In this document: piece after piece, positions 35,276 to 43,095 of the stretch
Layout: every line of letters begins with the position of its first letter
Numbering within the stretch: position 1 is the stretch's first letter
NCBI GenBank assembly: GCA_964247595.1
Contig: CAXTUW010000008.1
Location: forward strand, 69,568-133,567
Origin: Granulicella sp964247595
Lineage (GTDB): Bacteria > Acidobacteriota > Terriglobia > Terriglobales > Acidobacteriaceae
DNA: 64,000 bases
Reading direction: 5' to 3'
The notes under the pieces: model-generated
What the model was told of the DNA's origin: nothing
The model's database searches: none
What the model saw: only the letters and a program-made list of their open reading frames with translations
Made by a program: the position numbers and the translations under genes

Positions 35276-36570
35276 TGCACGCCTCCTGCCAGCACCAGTT
35301 CCTCGACGTCCGCGCCCACCAGAGCCCCATCGACTTGACGAATGTAGGCATCGAACTCAGCCAGCCGCGGCTTCACCGGATGCGCCGTTTCAAAGCGGCC
35401 CTGCAGCACGTCGGTTGTCTTCAGGCCGTTGCCCGTGATGCACACCACCGTGGTTTCATCGCGCCCAATGCGGCCATCTGCATAGAGCCGCGCCGTAACC
35501 GCCGTCGTGACACCGCCGGCCGTCTCCGTGAAGATACCCTCGGTCTCCGCCAACTCCTGAATACCGGCAACCACCTCGACGTCCGACACATCCTCCGCAA
35601 ACCCGCCGCACTCGGCGATCATCTTCGCTGCCGCTGGACCATCGGCCGGATTGCCGATTGCCAGCGAACGTGCAATCGTGTTCGGCCGCTGCGGCTCGAT
35701 GTAGTCCCATCCTTGCTTCACGGCATGCGTGATCGGCGAGCAGCCCGTAGCCTGCGCGCCGAAGAAGCGTACCGGCTTGTCTTCCACCAGGCCCAGCGCC
35801 GCCAACTCCTTGAACGCCTTGCGAATCTTGCGAATCAGCGATCCGCCCGCCATCGGCACAACGACGTTATCCGGCAGCTTCCAGCCGAGCTGCTCGGCGA
35901 TCTCATAGCCCACCGTCTTCGAACCCTCGGCGTAGTACGGCCGCAGGTTCACATTCACAAAACCCCAGCCATACTCATCCGCAATCAGGGTGCTCAGCCG
36001 GTTGGCATGGTCGTAGTTGCCGTCGATACGCACCAGCCGTGCCCCGTACACCTGCGTGCCGATCACCTTGGCCGCTTCCAGGTCCGCTGGAATCAGGATG
36101 CAAGCCTTCAATCCCAAACGTGCGGCCTGCGCGGCCACGGAGTTTGCCAAGTTTCCCGTCGAAGAACAGCCCACAATCTCAAACCCAAACGCCTGCGCAT
36201 TCGCCAGCGCGACCGCAACGACACGGTCTTTAAAGCTCAGGGTTGGGAAGCAGACCGAATCATTCTTTACATAAAGATTGGCCGCGCCGATTCGCTTACC
36301 TAGTGATTTCGCGCGCACCAATGGTGTAAACCCAACCGGAATATCCGGTTCGAAACCTTCTGGAATGGGGAGCAGATCGCGATAACGCCATATGTTGAAC
36401 GGCCCCGCGGCAATACTCTCGCGGGTCACACGGCCTTGCAGGGCGTTCAGGTTGTATTGCACTTCCAGGGGAGCCAGGCACTCATCGCACGCAGATTGGG
36501 GACGGTTGCCGTAGCTCTTACCGCACTCGTTGCATCGCAGCTCGTAGGCCGTACAGGAATACTCCATCAT
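35272..36570 (-). CDS. thrC: threonine synthase-like PLP enzyme with N-terminal zinc ribbon
   Basis: 432 residues. An N-terminal zinc-ribbon-like pair (CNEC and CDEC, residues 13-31) precedes a fold-type II PLP domain: Lys in FPTLSFKDRVVAVAL, the phosphate loop SSTGNLANSVAAQA and the late TETAGGVTTAV. By family this is threonine synthase (O-phosphohomoserine to threonine), and the zinc-ribbon form is common in actinobacteria and archaea. Because it is coupled to a sulfur carrier, an alternative role as a carrier-dependent cysteine or homocysteine synthase should be kept open. Confidence 0.85.
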   Translation of the reverse strand: MMEYSCTAYELRCNECGKSYGNRPQSACDECLAPLEVQYNLNALQGRVTRESIAAGPFNIWRYRDLLPIPEGFEPDIPVGFTPLVRAKSLGKRIGAANLYVKNDSVCFPTLSFKDRVVAVALANAQAFGFEIVGCSSTGNLANSVAAQAARLGLKACILIPADLEAAKVIGTQVYGARLVRIDGNYDHANRLSTLIADEYGWGFVNVNLRPYYAEGSKTVGYEIAEQLGWKLPDNVVVPMAGGSLIRKIRKAFKELAALGLVEDKPVRFFGAQATGCSPITHAVKQGWDYIEPQRPNTIARSLAIGNPADGPAAAKMIAECGGFAEDVSDVEVVAGIQELAETEGIFTETAGGVTTAVTARLYADGRIGRDETTVVCITGNGLKTTDVLQGRFETAHPVKPRLAEFDAYIRQVDGALVGADVEELVLAGGVQ

Positions 36571-37162
36571 TTGCTCCGATGGCAGAGGGGTCCTGCTGAT
36601 CTACGTTGCCACTCTCGAAGAGACTTCAGGGTACGGAGAAAAACGGCATGCAGGGCTGAGTAGATACAGTTCTGCTCCACCGAATCTCATGTGTCCTGTT
36701 GCCAGGCGAGAGTTGACACCGGTACTGTGTTCTGTCCGGTTGTCGTGGCGTCGTAGGGCTCGTCCCTCAACCACTCTGCATGAAACTCGACCCGCTCATC
36801 ACGGGAGGATTGAAACTACTTGTAACACGAGGGTAGATGCGAAGCAAGCACACCCTGTTGTCCCCTCCACTTTGTCGGTAGACCGAATTCCTGTCCTGTG
36901 CCGATTCGCGTACCGCACTCCGGGACTTATGCTCCGATCCTGACCGTGATTCTAAAGCTCGGGTGCGATCCTAAGATCGCGTTCGTCAGTCTAGTCCAGT
37001 CATCGTGCTCGTCATCCTGAGCGTAGTGAAGGATCTCGGGTATTCCTCCATGCAACCGAGGCGACCCGTGCAGAATACAGAGATCCTTCGCGTCGCGTCA
37101 GGATGACGCTCAGACAAAGGTGTTGAAGCTAGCGAAGTTCGCTGGATCGATAGGGTTCGCAC
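36571..37162. other. 592-base intergenic region with a palindromic element
   Basis: Contains the family 2 palindrome (37011-37107) and one CRISPR-repeat-like sequence ending GGATTGAAAC (36787-36816), without a second copy. No gene is evident. Confidence 0.5.
37011..37107. repeat. palindromic element, dispersed repeat family 2
   Basis: A 97-base palindrome: GTCATCCTGAGCG...GAAGGATCTC at the left, GAGATCCTTCGCG...GTCAGGATGAC at the right, GGTATTC/GAATAC inside and CCGAGGCG at the centre, as in the copy upstream of lon. Confidence 0.8.
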
Positions 37163-37672
37163 TCAAGCCTCGTCGGCATGTTTGCGCGCTTCCTTAGCCT
37201 TGTCCGTGTTTGGGACAAACTGCTTGCCCTTCTTGGACCCGCGCACCTTCTTCGCATCCGTCGCCTTCTTTTCCGCCGGGGAAAGCTCCTCCCAGGCCTT
37301 GTCCGGCAGATATCGGTGCGTCTCGTCCCCCTGAATAGCCGGCTTGCCATCGGCCGTGTGCCACTTCTCGTCGCCCCACTGCTTCAGGTGCTCCTGCGCC
37401 TCGTTGCGCGGATGCTTATAGGCCCCACCCTCGGCCACGTACTCATGTGCCACCAGCTGCGCCTTGCGCGCGCTCCACTGCCCCGGCCGGCCGCCCTTGT
37501 CGCCGGCCATCACCTCGTCCTTGATCTTCTCGCGCAGCTCCGGTTTGGTGTAGTTGTCCTCAGACTTCGCCTTCGCAGCAGGTTTCTTCGCAGAACTCTT
37601 CTTCGCAGCCGTCTTTTTGGCTGGAGCTTTCTTCGCAGCACTCTTTTTTGCGGAAACCTTCTTCGTAGCCAC
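37163..37672 (-). CDS. histone H1-like Lys/Ala-rich protein with DUF5872-like domain
   Basis: 169 residues. The first 38 residues are a KKxxAKK-type Lys/Ala repeat tail (KKSAAKKAPAKKTAAKK), like bacterial histone H1 homologues. The rest is a compact charged domain: KPELREKIKDEVMAGDKGG, GQWSARKAQLVAHEYV, then AWEELSPAEKKATDAKK, which resembles DUF5872. It probably binds DNA. The GTG at 37672 is preceded by GAGGAG; a TTG 18 bases earlier would bury that site. Confidence 0.8.
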   Translation of the reverse strand: MATKKVSAKKSAAKKAPAKKTAAKKSSAKKPAAKAKSEDNYTKPELREKIKDEVMAGDKGGRPGQWSARKAQLVAHEYVAEGGAYKHPRNEAQEHLKQWGDEKWHTADGKPAIQGDETHRYLPDKAWEELSPAEKKATDAKKVRGSKKGKQFVPNTDKAKEARKHADEA

Positions 37673-37723
37673 AAGCTCTCCTCGACACAATTACGATTAC
37701 TGTGCAGCGCCCTTGTCTTTCTT

Positions 37724-37755
37724 GTTGGCATTCCCATTAGGGAATCTGTGTTTCG
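37724..37755 (+). repeat. dispersed repeat family 1, variant copy
   Basis: GGCATTCCCATTAGGGAAT followed by CTGTG. The loop of the small palindrome has changed from GAA to ATTA. Confidence 0.65.
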
Positions 37756-37830
37756 CTTGCAGCTGTAAGCTGTCCACTCAAACGCAATCGCTATAGCGCC
37801 TTCGGATGCGAACGAGCGATCTCGCGAGAC

Positions 37831-40689
37831 CTACACCAGCGCCGGAGTTGCGCCCGATGGAACTTCGAGCTCGCTACGCCGCGCCGTCCGCTCCTCCGGG
37901 TCGTAGTTGAGGTTCGGCCCCAGCCAGCGTTCCACCTCGTCGAGACTCCAGCCCTTACGCGCCTGGTAGTCCTCTACCTGATCGCGCCCGATCTTGCCCA
38001 GGCTGAAGAATCGCGACTCCGGATGCGCGAAGTAGATGCCGCTTACGCTCGATCCCGGCCAGATCGCAAACGACTCCGTGATCTCCATGCCGGTATTTGC
38101 CTGCACATCCAAGAGCCGCCAGATCGTGCCCTTCTCCGTGTGGTCCGGGCAGGCCGGATACCCTGGCGCCGGCCGTATGCCACGATACTTCTCCGCGATC
38201 AGCTGCGAGGTCGTGAAGGTCTCCGCGCGGCCATAACCCCACTGCTCGCGCACCAGCTTGTGCAGGCACTCCGCGAGGGCCTCCGCCAGCCGGTCCGCCA
38301 GCGCCTCCGCCATGATCGCGCTGTAGTCGTCGTGCCTGGCCTTGAAGTCGTTGCTCAGCTCCTTGAGCCCGATCCCCGTCGTCACCGCGAAGGCTCCGAT
38401 GTGATCCGCCAATCCCGTCTCCCGCGGCGCAAGAAAATCTGCCAGCGACCGGCAGGGCTCATTGCCTTCGCGATTGGCCTGCTGCCGCAGAAAATAGAAC
38501 CGCTCCCTCACCTCATCCCGCGCCCCATCCGCGTACAACTCGACATCATCGCCAACCGCATTGGCCGGAAACAGCCCATACACACCCCGCGCCGTCAGCA
38601 GCTTCTCCGCGACGATCCGGTCCAGCAACAGGTTGCCATTCTCAAACAGCTCCCGCGCCTCCGCACCCTGTCGCGTGTCGTCGAAAATGCGCGGATAGAG
38701 CCCCTTCAGCCCCCAGGTGTGGAAGAACGGCGACCAATCGATAAACTCCCGCAACGTACTCAGCGGAAAGTGCTCCAGCACGTGCACACCTGTACATTCC
38801 GGCTGCGCGATGTCCTCCGCGCGCCATGCAATCGGTGTCCGTCGCGCACGCGCTTTTTCAATCGGCACCAGCGTCTGCTTCGGTGCCTTGTGGGCCTGGC
38901 GCAGGGCTTCGTACTCCCGCTCGTGCAGCTCGATAAACTGTGCGCGGCTGTCCTCGCTCAGCAGGCTGGTCGTCACCGGTACCGCGCGGCTCGCGTCGGT
39001 GACATGCACCACAGGCTGCTTGTAATGCGGCGCAATCTTTATGGCCGTATGCGCCCGGCTCGTTGTCGCCCCGCCGATCAGCAGCGGCACCGTAAAGCCT
39101 TGCCGCTCCATTTCCCGCGCCACATGCACCATCTCATCGAGCGACGGCGTGATCAGTCCGCTCAGCCCGATCATGTCGGCCCTTTCGTCCTTGGCCCGTT
39201 GCAGGATCTTCTCCGCCGGCACCATCACGCCCATATCGATGACCTCGTAGTTGTTGCACGCCAGCACCACGCCCACGATGTTTTTGCCGATGTCGTGCAC
39301 ATCGCCCTTCACCGTCGCCAGCACGATCTTGCCCTGCGCCCGCACCTCCTGGCCGGTGGCCAGCATTTCCGCTTTTTCGGCTTCCATGTAGGGCGTCAGG
39401 TGCGCGACAGCCTTCTTCATCACGCGCGCCGACTTCACCACCTGCGGCAGAAACATCTTGCCCGCCCCAAACAGGTCGCCCACCACGCTCATACCCGCCA
39501 TCAGCGGCCCTTCGATCACCAGCAGCGGCCGCCCCAGCTTCTGCCGCGCCTCCTCCGTATCCTCATCGATATACGCATCGATGCCCCGCACCAGCGCATG
39601 CGACAACCGCTCCTCGACCGTGCCGCCCCGCCACTCCTCAGCTTTGTTTTTTTTGTTGTCATTCCCGAAGGGAATCTGCGTTTCTGAAGCTTCAGCCTTC
39701 AGCTTCTCGCCATAGTCCACCAGCCGTTCCGTCGAATCCGGCCGCCGGTTCAGCAGCACGTCCTCGACCAGCACCTTCAGCTCCGGCTCAATCTCCTCAT
39801 ACACCTCCAGCATCCCGGCATTGACGATGCCCATGTCCATCCCTGCACCGATCGCGTGGTACAGAAACGCCGAGTGCATCGCCTCGCGGACTTTGTTATT
39901 GCCACGAAAGCTGAATGAAATATTCGAGACACCGCCGCTCACCTTGGCATGCGGCAGGTTCGCTTTGATCCAGCGCGTGGCATTGATGAAATCCACGGCA
40001 TAGTTGTTGTGCTCCTCCATCCCGGTAGCCACGGTCAGGATGTTGGGGTCGAAGATGATGTCTTCAGGCGACAAACCAACCTCGTCCACGAGGATGCGAT
40101 AAGCCCGCTCGCAAATCCGAATCTTCTCCTCATACGTCGCGGCCTGACCCTGCTCATCGAAGGCCATCACCACCACGGCCGCGCCATACTTCCGCACCAC
40201 CGCCGCATTTTTGCGAAAAGCCGCCTCACCCTCCTTCAGCGAGATGGAGTTGACGATGCCCTTGCCCTGCAGACACTTCAGCCCTGCCTCGATGACCTCC
40301 CACTTCGACGAGTCCACCATGAAGGGCACCTTGGCCACCTCCGGCTCGCTGCCGAGCAGCTGCAGATAGCGCGTCATCGCGGCCACGCCGTCGATCATGC
40401 CCTCATCCATGCAGATATCAATGACGTTGGCACCGTTCTCCACCTGCTGCCGCGCCACACCCACGGCCTCCTCGAACCGGCCCTCACGGATCAGCTTGGC
40501 AAATTTAGGCGACCCCGCGACATTGGTCCGTTCGCCGAGCATGATGAACACACCCGGCTGCTGCGTAAACGGCTGCGACCCCGAAAGCCGCAAAGGCTTG
40601 GCCGGCTCACCCGCGCCCTTGCCGCTGTCGTTGCTGTTGCCCTTCTTGTTGTCATCCCCGGAGGGGATCTGCGTCTCCACGCCGCTCAC
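37831..40689 (-). CDS. metH: methionine synthase, C-terminal part (pterin, B12 and AdoMet domains)
   Basis: 952 residues. Pterin-binding domain (about 50-325: GERTNVAGSPKF), B12 cap helices (about 352-440), cobalamin-binding domain with the axial His in DVHDIGKNIVG, and the reactivation (AdoMet) domain to about 945 (RPAPGYPACPDH). It lacks the homocysteine domain, which is encoded by the upstream gene. Start GTG overlaps the upstream stop (GTGA). Two copies of a genomic repeat are translated in frame: ETQIPSGDDNKK at 5-16 and ETQIPFGNDNKK near 336-347, both in linkers. Together the two proteins transfer methyl from methyltetrahydrofolate to homocysteine. Confidence 0.95.
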   Translation of the reverse strand: MSGVETQIPSGDDNKKGNSNDSGKGAGEPAKPLRLSGSQPFTQQPGVFIMLGERTNVAGSPKFAKLIREGRFEEAVGVARQQVENGANVIDICMDEGMIDGVAAMTRYLQLLGSEPEVAKVPFMVDSSKWEVIEAGLKCLQGKGIVNSISLKEGEAAFRKNAAVVRKYGAAVVVMAFDEQGQAATYEEKIRICERAYRILVDEVGLSPEDIIFDPNILTVATGMEEHNNYAVDFINATRWIKANLPHAKVSGGVSNISFSFRGNNKVREAMHSAFLYHAIGAGMDMGIVNAGMLEVYEEIEPELKVLVEDVLLNRRPDSTERLVDYGEKLKAEASETQIPFGNDNKKNKAEEWRGGTVEERLSHALVRGIDAYIDEDTEEARQKLGRPLLVIEGPLMAGMSVVGDLFGAGKMFLPQVVKSARVMKKAVAHLTPYMEAEKAEMLATGQEVRAQGKIVLATVKGDVHDIGKNIVGVVLACNNYEVIDMGVMVPAEKILQRAKDERADMIGLSGLITPSLDEMVHVAREMERQGFTVPLLIGGATTSRAHTAIKIAPHYKQPVVHVTDASRAVPVTTSLLSEDSRAQFIELHEREYEALRQAHKAPKQTLVPIEKARARRTPIAWRAEDIAQPECTGVHVLEHFPLSTLREFIDWSPFFHTWGLKGLYPRIFDDTRQGAEARELFENGNLLLDRIVAEKLLTARGVYGLFPANAVGDDVELYADGARDEVRERFYFLRQQANREGNEPCRSLADFLAPRETGLADHIGAFAVTTGIGLKELSNDFKARHDDYSAIMAEALADRLAEALAECLHKLVREQWGYGRAETFTTSQLIAEKYRGIRPAPGYPACPDHTEKGTIWRLLDVQANTGMEITESFAIWPGSSVSGIYFAHPESRFFSLGKIGRDQVEDYQARKGWSLDEVERWLGPNLNYDPEERTARRSELEVPSGATPALV
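39655..39683 (+). repeat. dispersed repeat family 1 inside metH
   Basis: A perfect core copy lying antisense within the pterin-to-cap linker of metH. Read on the coding strand it gives ETQIPFGNDNKK. Confidence 0.85.
40648..40677 (+). repeat. dispersed repeat family 1 at the N-terminus of the metH C-part
   Basis: GTCATCCCCGGAGGGGAT followed by CTGCG, coding for ETQIPSGDDNKK on the other strand, four codons after the start. Confidence 0.8.
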
Positions 40690-41786
40690 GCCGCCACCGC
40701 CCTCTCACCCAACACCCGCGGCGCACGCCCCTCCAACGCCTTCGCAATTGCCCGAATATGATCCGGCGTATTGCCACAGCACCCACCCGCGATGTTGATC
40801 AGCCCACCTTCAGCGAACTCCCCCAAATACCGCGCCATATCCTCCGGCCCCAAATCAAACCCCGTCGCCGACAACGGATTCGGCAACCCCGCATTCGGAT
40901 AGCAAGAAACCGCCGTCCCCGCCTTCTGCGATAACTCCGCCAGAAACGGATACATCAAATCCGGTCCCAACGAACAGTTCAACCCCACCGAAAACGGCTT
41001 CACGTGCGCCACCGCGTTCCAGAGAGCCTCGATCGTCTGCGCCGAGATCATCGTCTCCCCACCGCGCCCGACCGCCGCCGAGATCATCACCGGCAACTCC
41101 CTGCCTTCGGCATCGAAGACCTCACGAATGGCCACCAAAGCCGCCTTGGCATTGAGCGAATCAAAGATCGTCTCCACCAGCAACAGATCCGACCCGCCCG
41201 CCATCAGCGCCCGCACCTGGTGCACATACGCATCCTTGACCTGATCGAACGTCACCACCCGGAACCCCGGGTCATCGGCATCGGGCGAGTTCGAGAGCGA
41301 CACCGTCAGCGGCCCGATCGCCCCCGCCACAAACCGCTGCCGCCCGGTCGCATCCCCCACCCGATCCGCCCACTCCCGGCATTGTTGCGCGGAGGTCTCA
41401 TTGATCTCCCAAGCCAAATCGTTGAGCGAGGCATCTTCGAGAATGCGTTGGTAAAACTCCGGATCCTTGCGCCCACCGCGCTCCCGCGGATCCTCCACAA
41501 AAAATTCACTCTGCGCGATGCCCGTAGCGCTGAAGGTATTGGTCTCTATGATGTCCGCACCCGCCTCCAAGAAGCGGCGATGGATGTCGCAGATCATCGC
41601 CGGCTGCGTCAGCGAAAACAGGTCGCCATTGTTCAGCAGATCCTTCCCGGCATCCTCGAAACGCCCCCGCCGCATATCCGCCTCGGTCATGCCGTAGGTG
41701 CGAATGGTCGTCCCCATCGCCCCATCGATGATGGCGATGCGTTCCTGGAGGATCTTGCGGAGCGGATGAAGTCCCAACTGTTCCAT
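40686..41786 (-). CDS. metH: methionine synthase, homocysteine-binding part
   Basis: 366 residues forming the homocysteine S-methyltransferase barrel: IIDGAMGTTIRTYGMTE at 19-35, and the three zinc-ligand Cys in GLNCSLGP and GGCCGNTP. It corresponds to residues 1-353 of the E. coli enzyme. The gene ends four bases into the start of the pterin/B12 part, so the two are made together. Acidobacterial genomes often carry this two-gene form (from memory, unverified here). Upstream lie two repeat copies and no recognisable cobalamin or SAM riboswitch. Confidence 0.93.
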   Translation of the reverse strand: MEQLGLHPLRKILQERIAIIDGAMGTTIRTYGMTEADMRRGRFEDAGKDLLNNGDLFSLTQPAMICDIHRRFLEAGADIIETNTFSATGIAQSEFFVEDPRERGGRKDPEFYQRILEDASLNDLAWEINETSAQQCREWADRVGDATGRQRFVAGAIGPLTVSLSNSPDADDPGFRVVTFDQVKDAYVHQVRALMAGGSDLLLVETIFDSLNAKAALVAIREVFDAEGRELPVMISAAVGRGGETMISAQTIEALWNAVAHVKPFSVGLNCSLGPDLMYPFLAELSQKAGTAVSCYPNAGLPNPLSATGFDLGPEDMARYLGEFAEGGLINIAGGCCGNTPDHIRAIAKALEGRAPRVLGERAVAA

Positions 41787-41808
41787 GCGTTTGCCTGCGT
41801 CTTTTTGT

Positions 41809-41834
41809 TTGTCATTCCCGAAGGGAACCTGCTG
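41809..41834 (+). repeat. dispersed repeat family 1, copy
   Basis: GTCATTCCCGAAGGGAACCTGC, 23 bases upstream of the metH N-part start. Confidence 0.7.
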
Positions 41835-41853
41835 TAGCCACTAACACTTCTTT

Positions 41854-41882
41854 TTGTCATTCCCGTAGGAATCTGCGTCTCT
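41854..41882 (+). repeat. dispersed repeat family 1, copy
   Basis: GTCATTCCCGTAGGAATCTG, a second copy 20 bases further on, in the same orientation. Confidence 0.7.
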
Positions 41883-41940
41883 GCTCTCTCCATCATCGCC
41901 AAAGATCGGCGATCCAACCGGTAAAGCTCCCCATAACGCG

Positions 41941-41974
41941 AGAAAGGGAGCACTCAAGCGAGGACTCCCTTTCT
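41941..41974 (-). terminator. probable terminator after nuoI
   Basis: Ten-base arms AGAAAGGGAG / CTCCCTTTCT around a 14-base loop, 60 bases past the nuoI stop. The T tract is weak. Confidence 0.5.
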
Positions 41975-42035
41975 GACTGCCTCTTAAGAAATGGATGCAT
42001 GGACATACCGCAGGTTTCGCTAGCATCGCCAGCCT

Positions 42036-42533
42036 CTACCGCAGCACCTCAACCTCTTCATCCGCCGTACCCGGTAGCGCCCCCGGAACCGGTACCAGCA
42101 TGTCTTCTTTGCGCATCACCATGTTGGTCGCATTCAGGCTGGCCATCTCAAACCCGTGTCCATGCGTGATTGCATCGGTGGGGCAGGCCTCTACGCAGTA
42201 CCCGCAAAAGATGCAGCGGTTGTAGTCGATGTTGTAGACCTTGGCATACCGCTCGGCAGACGAGATGCGCACCTCTTCGGTGTTCTCCGCGGCCTCGATA
42301 TAGATGCAGTTTGCCGGGCAGGCCGCCGCACACAGGTAGCAAGCCACGCACTTTTCCAGCCCATTCTCATCGCGCTGCAGCTGGTGCTTGCCGCGAAAGC
42401 GCTCCTGAAACACCGCGCCCCGCAAAGGCCCTTTGCCATCGGGATAGTTTTCGACTTCGGTCGGCTTAAAGGACTCACGGAGCGTGATGCCCATGCCCTT
42501 CGCGATCGCGGCTGCATTGCCCAATATCGACAT
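42036..42533 (-). CDS. nuoI: NADH-quinone oxidoreductase subunit I (NuoI-type ferredoxin)
   Basis: 165 residues with two 4Fe-4S motifs: CVACYLCAAACP (near 62-73) and CIFCGYCVEACP (near 108-119), and the NuoI-like N-terminus ITLRESFKPTEVENYPDGKG. It carries electrons from the peripheral arm of Complex I to the quinone site. No other nuo gene is nearby; it sits 70 bases after atpC on the same strand, so it may be co-transcribed with ATP synthase. Being alone, it could also serve another complex. Confidence 0.9.
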   Translation of the reverse strand: MSILGNAAAIAKGMGITLRESFKPTEVENYPDGKGPLRGAVFQERFRGKHQLQRDENGLEKCVACYLCAAACPANCIYIEAAENTEEVRISSAERYAKVYNIDYNRCIFCGYCVEACPTDAITHGHGFEMASLNATNMVMRKEDMLVPVPGALPGTADEEVEVLR

Positions 42534-42603
42534 ACGCCCAGTATACGGCTAAGGCATTGGCCCGCTTGAGCCGCTGTGCTCAGTCAGTGACTCCGTCAAA
42601 CTC

Positions 42604-43038
42604 CTACGCTGTCTTCGCCTGTGCCGTCGCCAGCTTCTCTTCGGCTACACGCGAGACGGCGTTTGCCTCATCGTACTTCTCGCCGTCATCGCCGGCCTGG
42701 TTCCAAAGCTCCTGCGCATGCTGCTCTTCGGCGTGAGCGGCATTCACGTCGATCTCACTCGGCTTGAGCGCCTGCTCGGCCAGAATGGTCACCCGCTCCG
42801 GTAGCACCTCGGCGAACCCCCATGCCACGAAAAATGTCTGATCGCCCGCCGAGCCGCCATGCAGCCGCACCTCGCCCGCGCCCAACTCCGCCAACAGCGG
42901 GGCCGCGCCATACAGCGCCTCAAGGTAGCCGGACATCGACGGCAGCTCCACCGCTGCCGCCGTCGCGTCCAGCACCACACGCTCGGGCGTCACCAAACGC
43001 ACCTGCAACATCCCGGAATTGTTTGAACCGTCCGCCAT
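42604..43038 (-). CDS. atpC: F1 ATP synthase epsilon subunit
   Basis: 144 residues. The beta-sandwich domain begins LQVRLVTPERVVLDA and includes PSMSGYLEALYGAAPLLAELGAGEV; the C-terminal helical hairpin is rich in Ala and Glu. The epsilon subunit links the rotor to beta and inhibits ATPase. Preceded by a long hairpin between atpD and atpC. Confidence 0.93.
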   Translation of the reverse strand: MADGSNNSGMLQVRLVTPERVVLDATAAAVELPSMSGYLEALYGAAPLLAELGAGEVRLHGGSAGDQTFFVAWGFAEVLPERVTILAEQALKPSEIDVNAAHAEEQHAQELWNQAGDDGEKYDEANAVSRVAEEKLATAQAKTA

Positions 43039-43053
43039 AATCCCCAGCTTCTC

Positions 43054-43090
43054 GCTCTTAGCTTCTAGCTTCTAGCTAAAAGCTAAGAGC
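43054..43090 (-). terminator. long intercistronic hairpin between atpD and atpC
   Basis: GCTCTTAGCTT pairs with AAGCTAAGAGC, and TAGCT with AGCTA inside, separated by one C/A mismatch: about 16 paired bases around a 3-base loop. It lies within the operon, so it is more likely an attenuator or stability element than a full terminator. Confidence 0.55.
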
Positions 43091-43095
43091 TGTCT

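Noticed and set aside
36571..37010. CRISPR array suggested by GGATTGAAAC
   Set aside because: Only one repeat-like sequence; the nearby ATGAAAC 30 bases earlier is not similar outside the last bases.
38023..39687. 554-codon plus-strand frame opposite metH
   Set aside because: It is the mirror of metH; the sequence is rich in Arg and His with no domain pattern.
41787..42035. Cobalamin or SAM riboswitch upstream of metH
   Set aside because: No B12-box or SAM-core sequence recognised; the space holds two family 1 repeats and a hairpin terminator.
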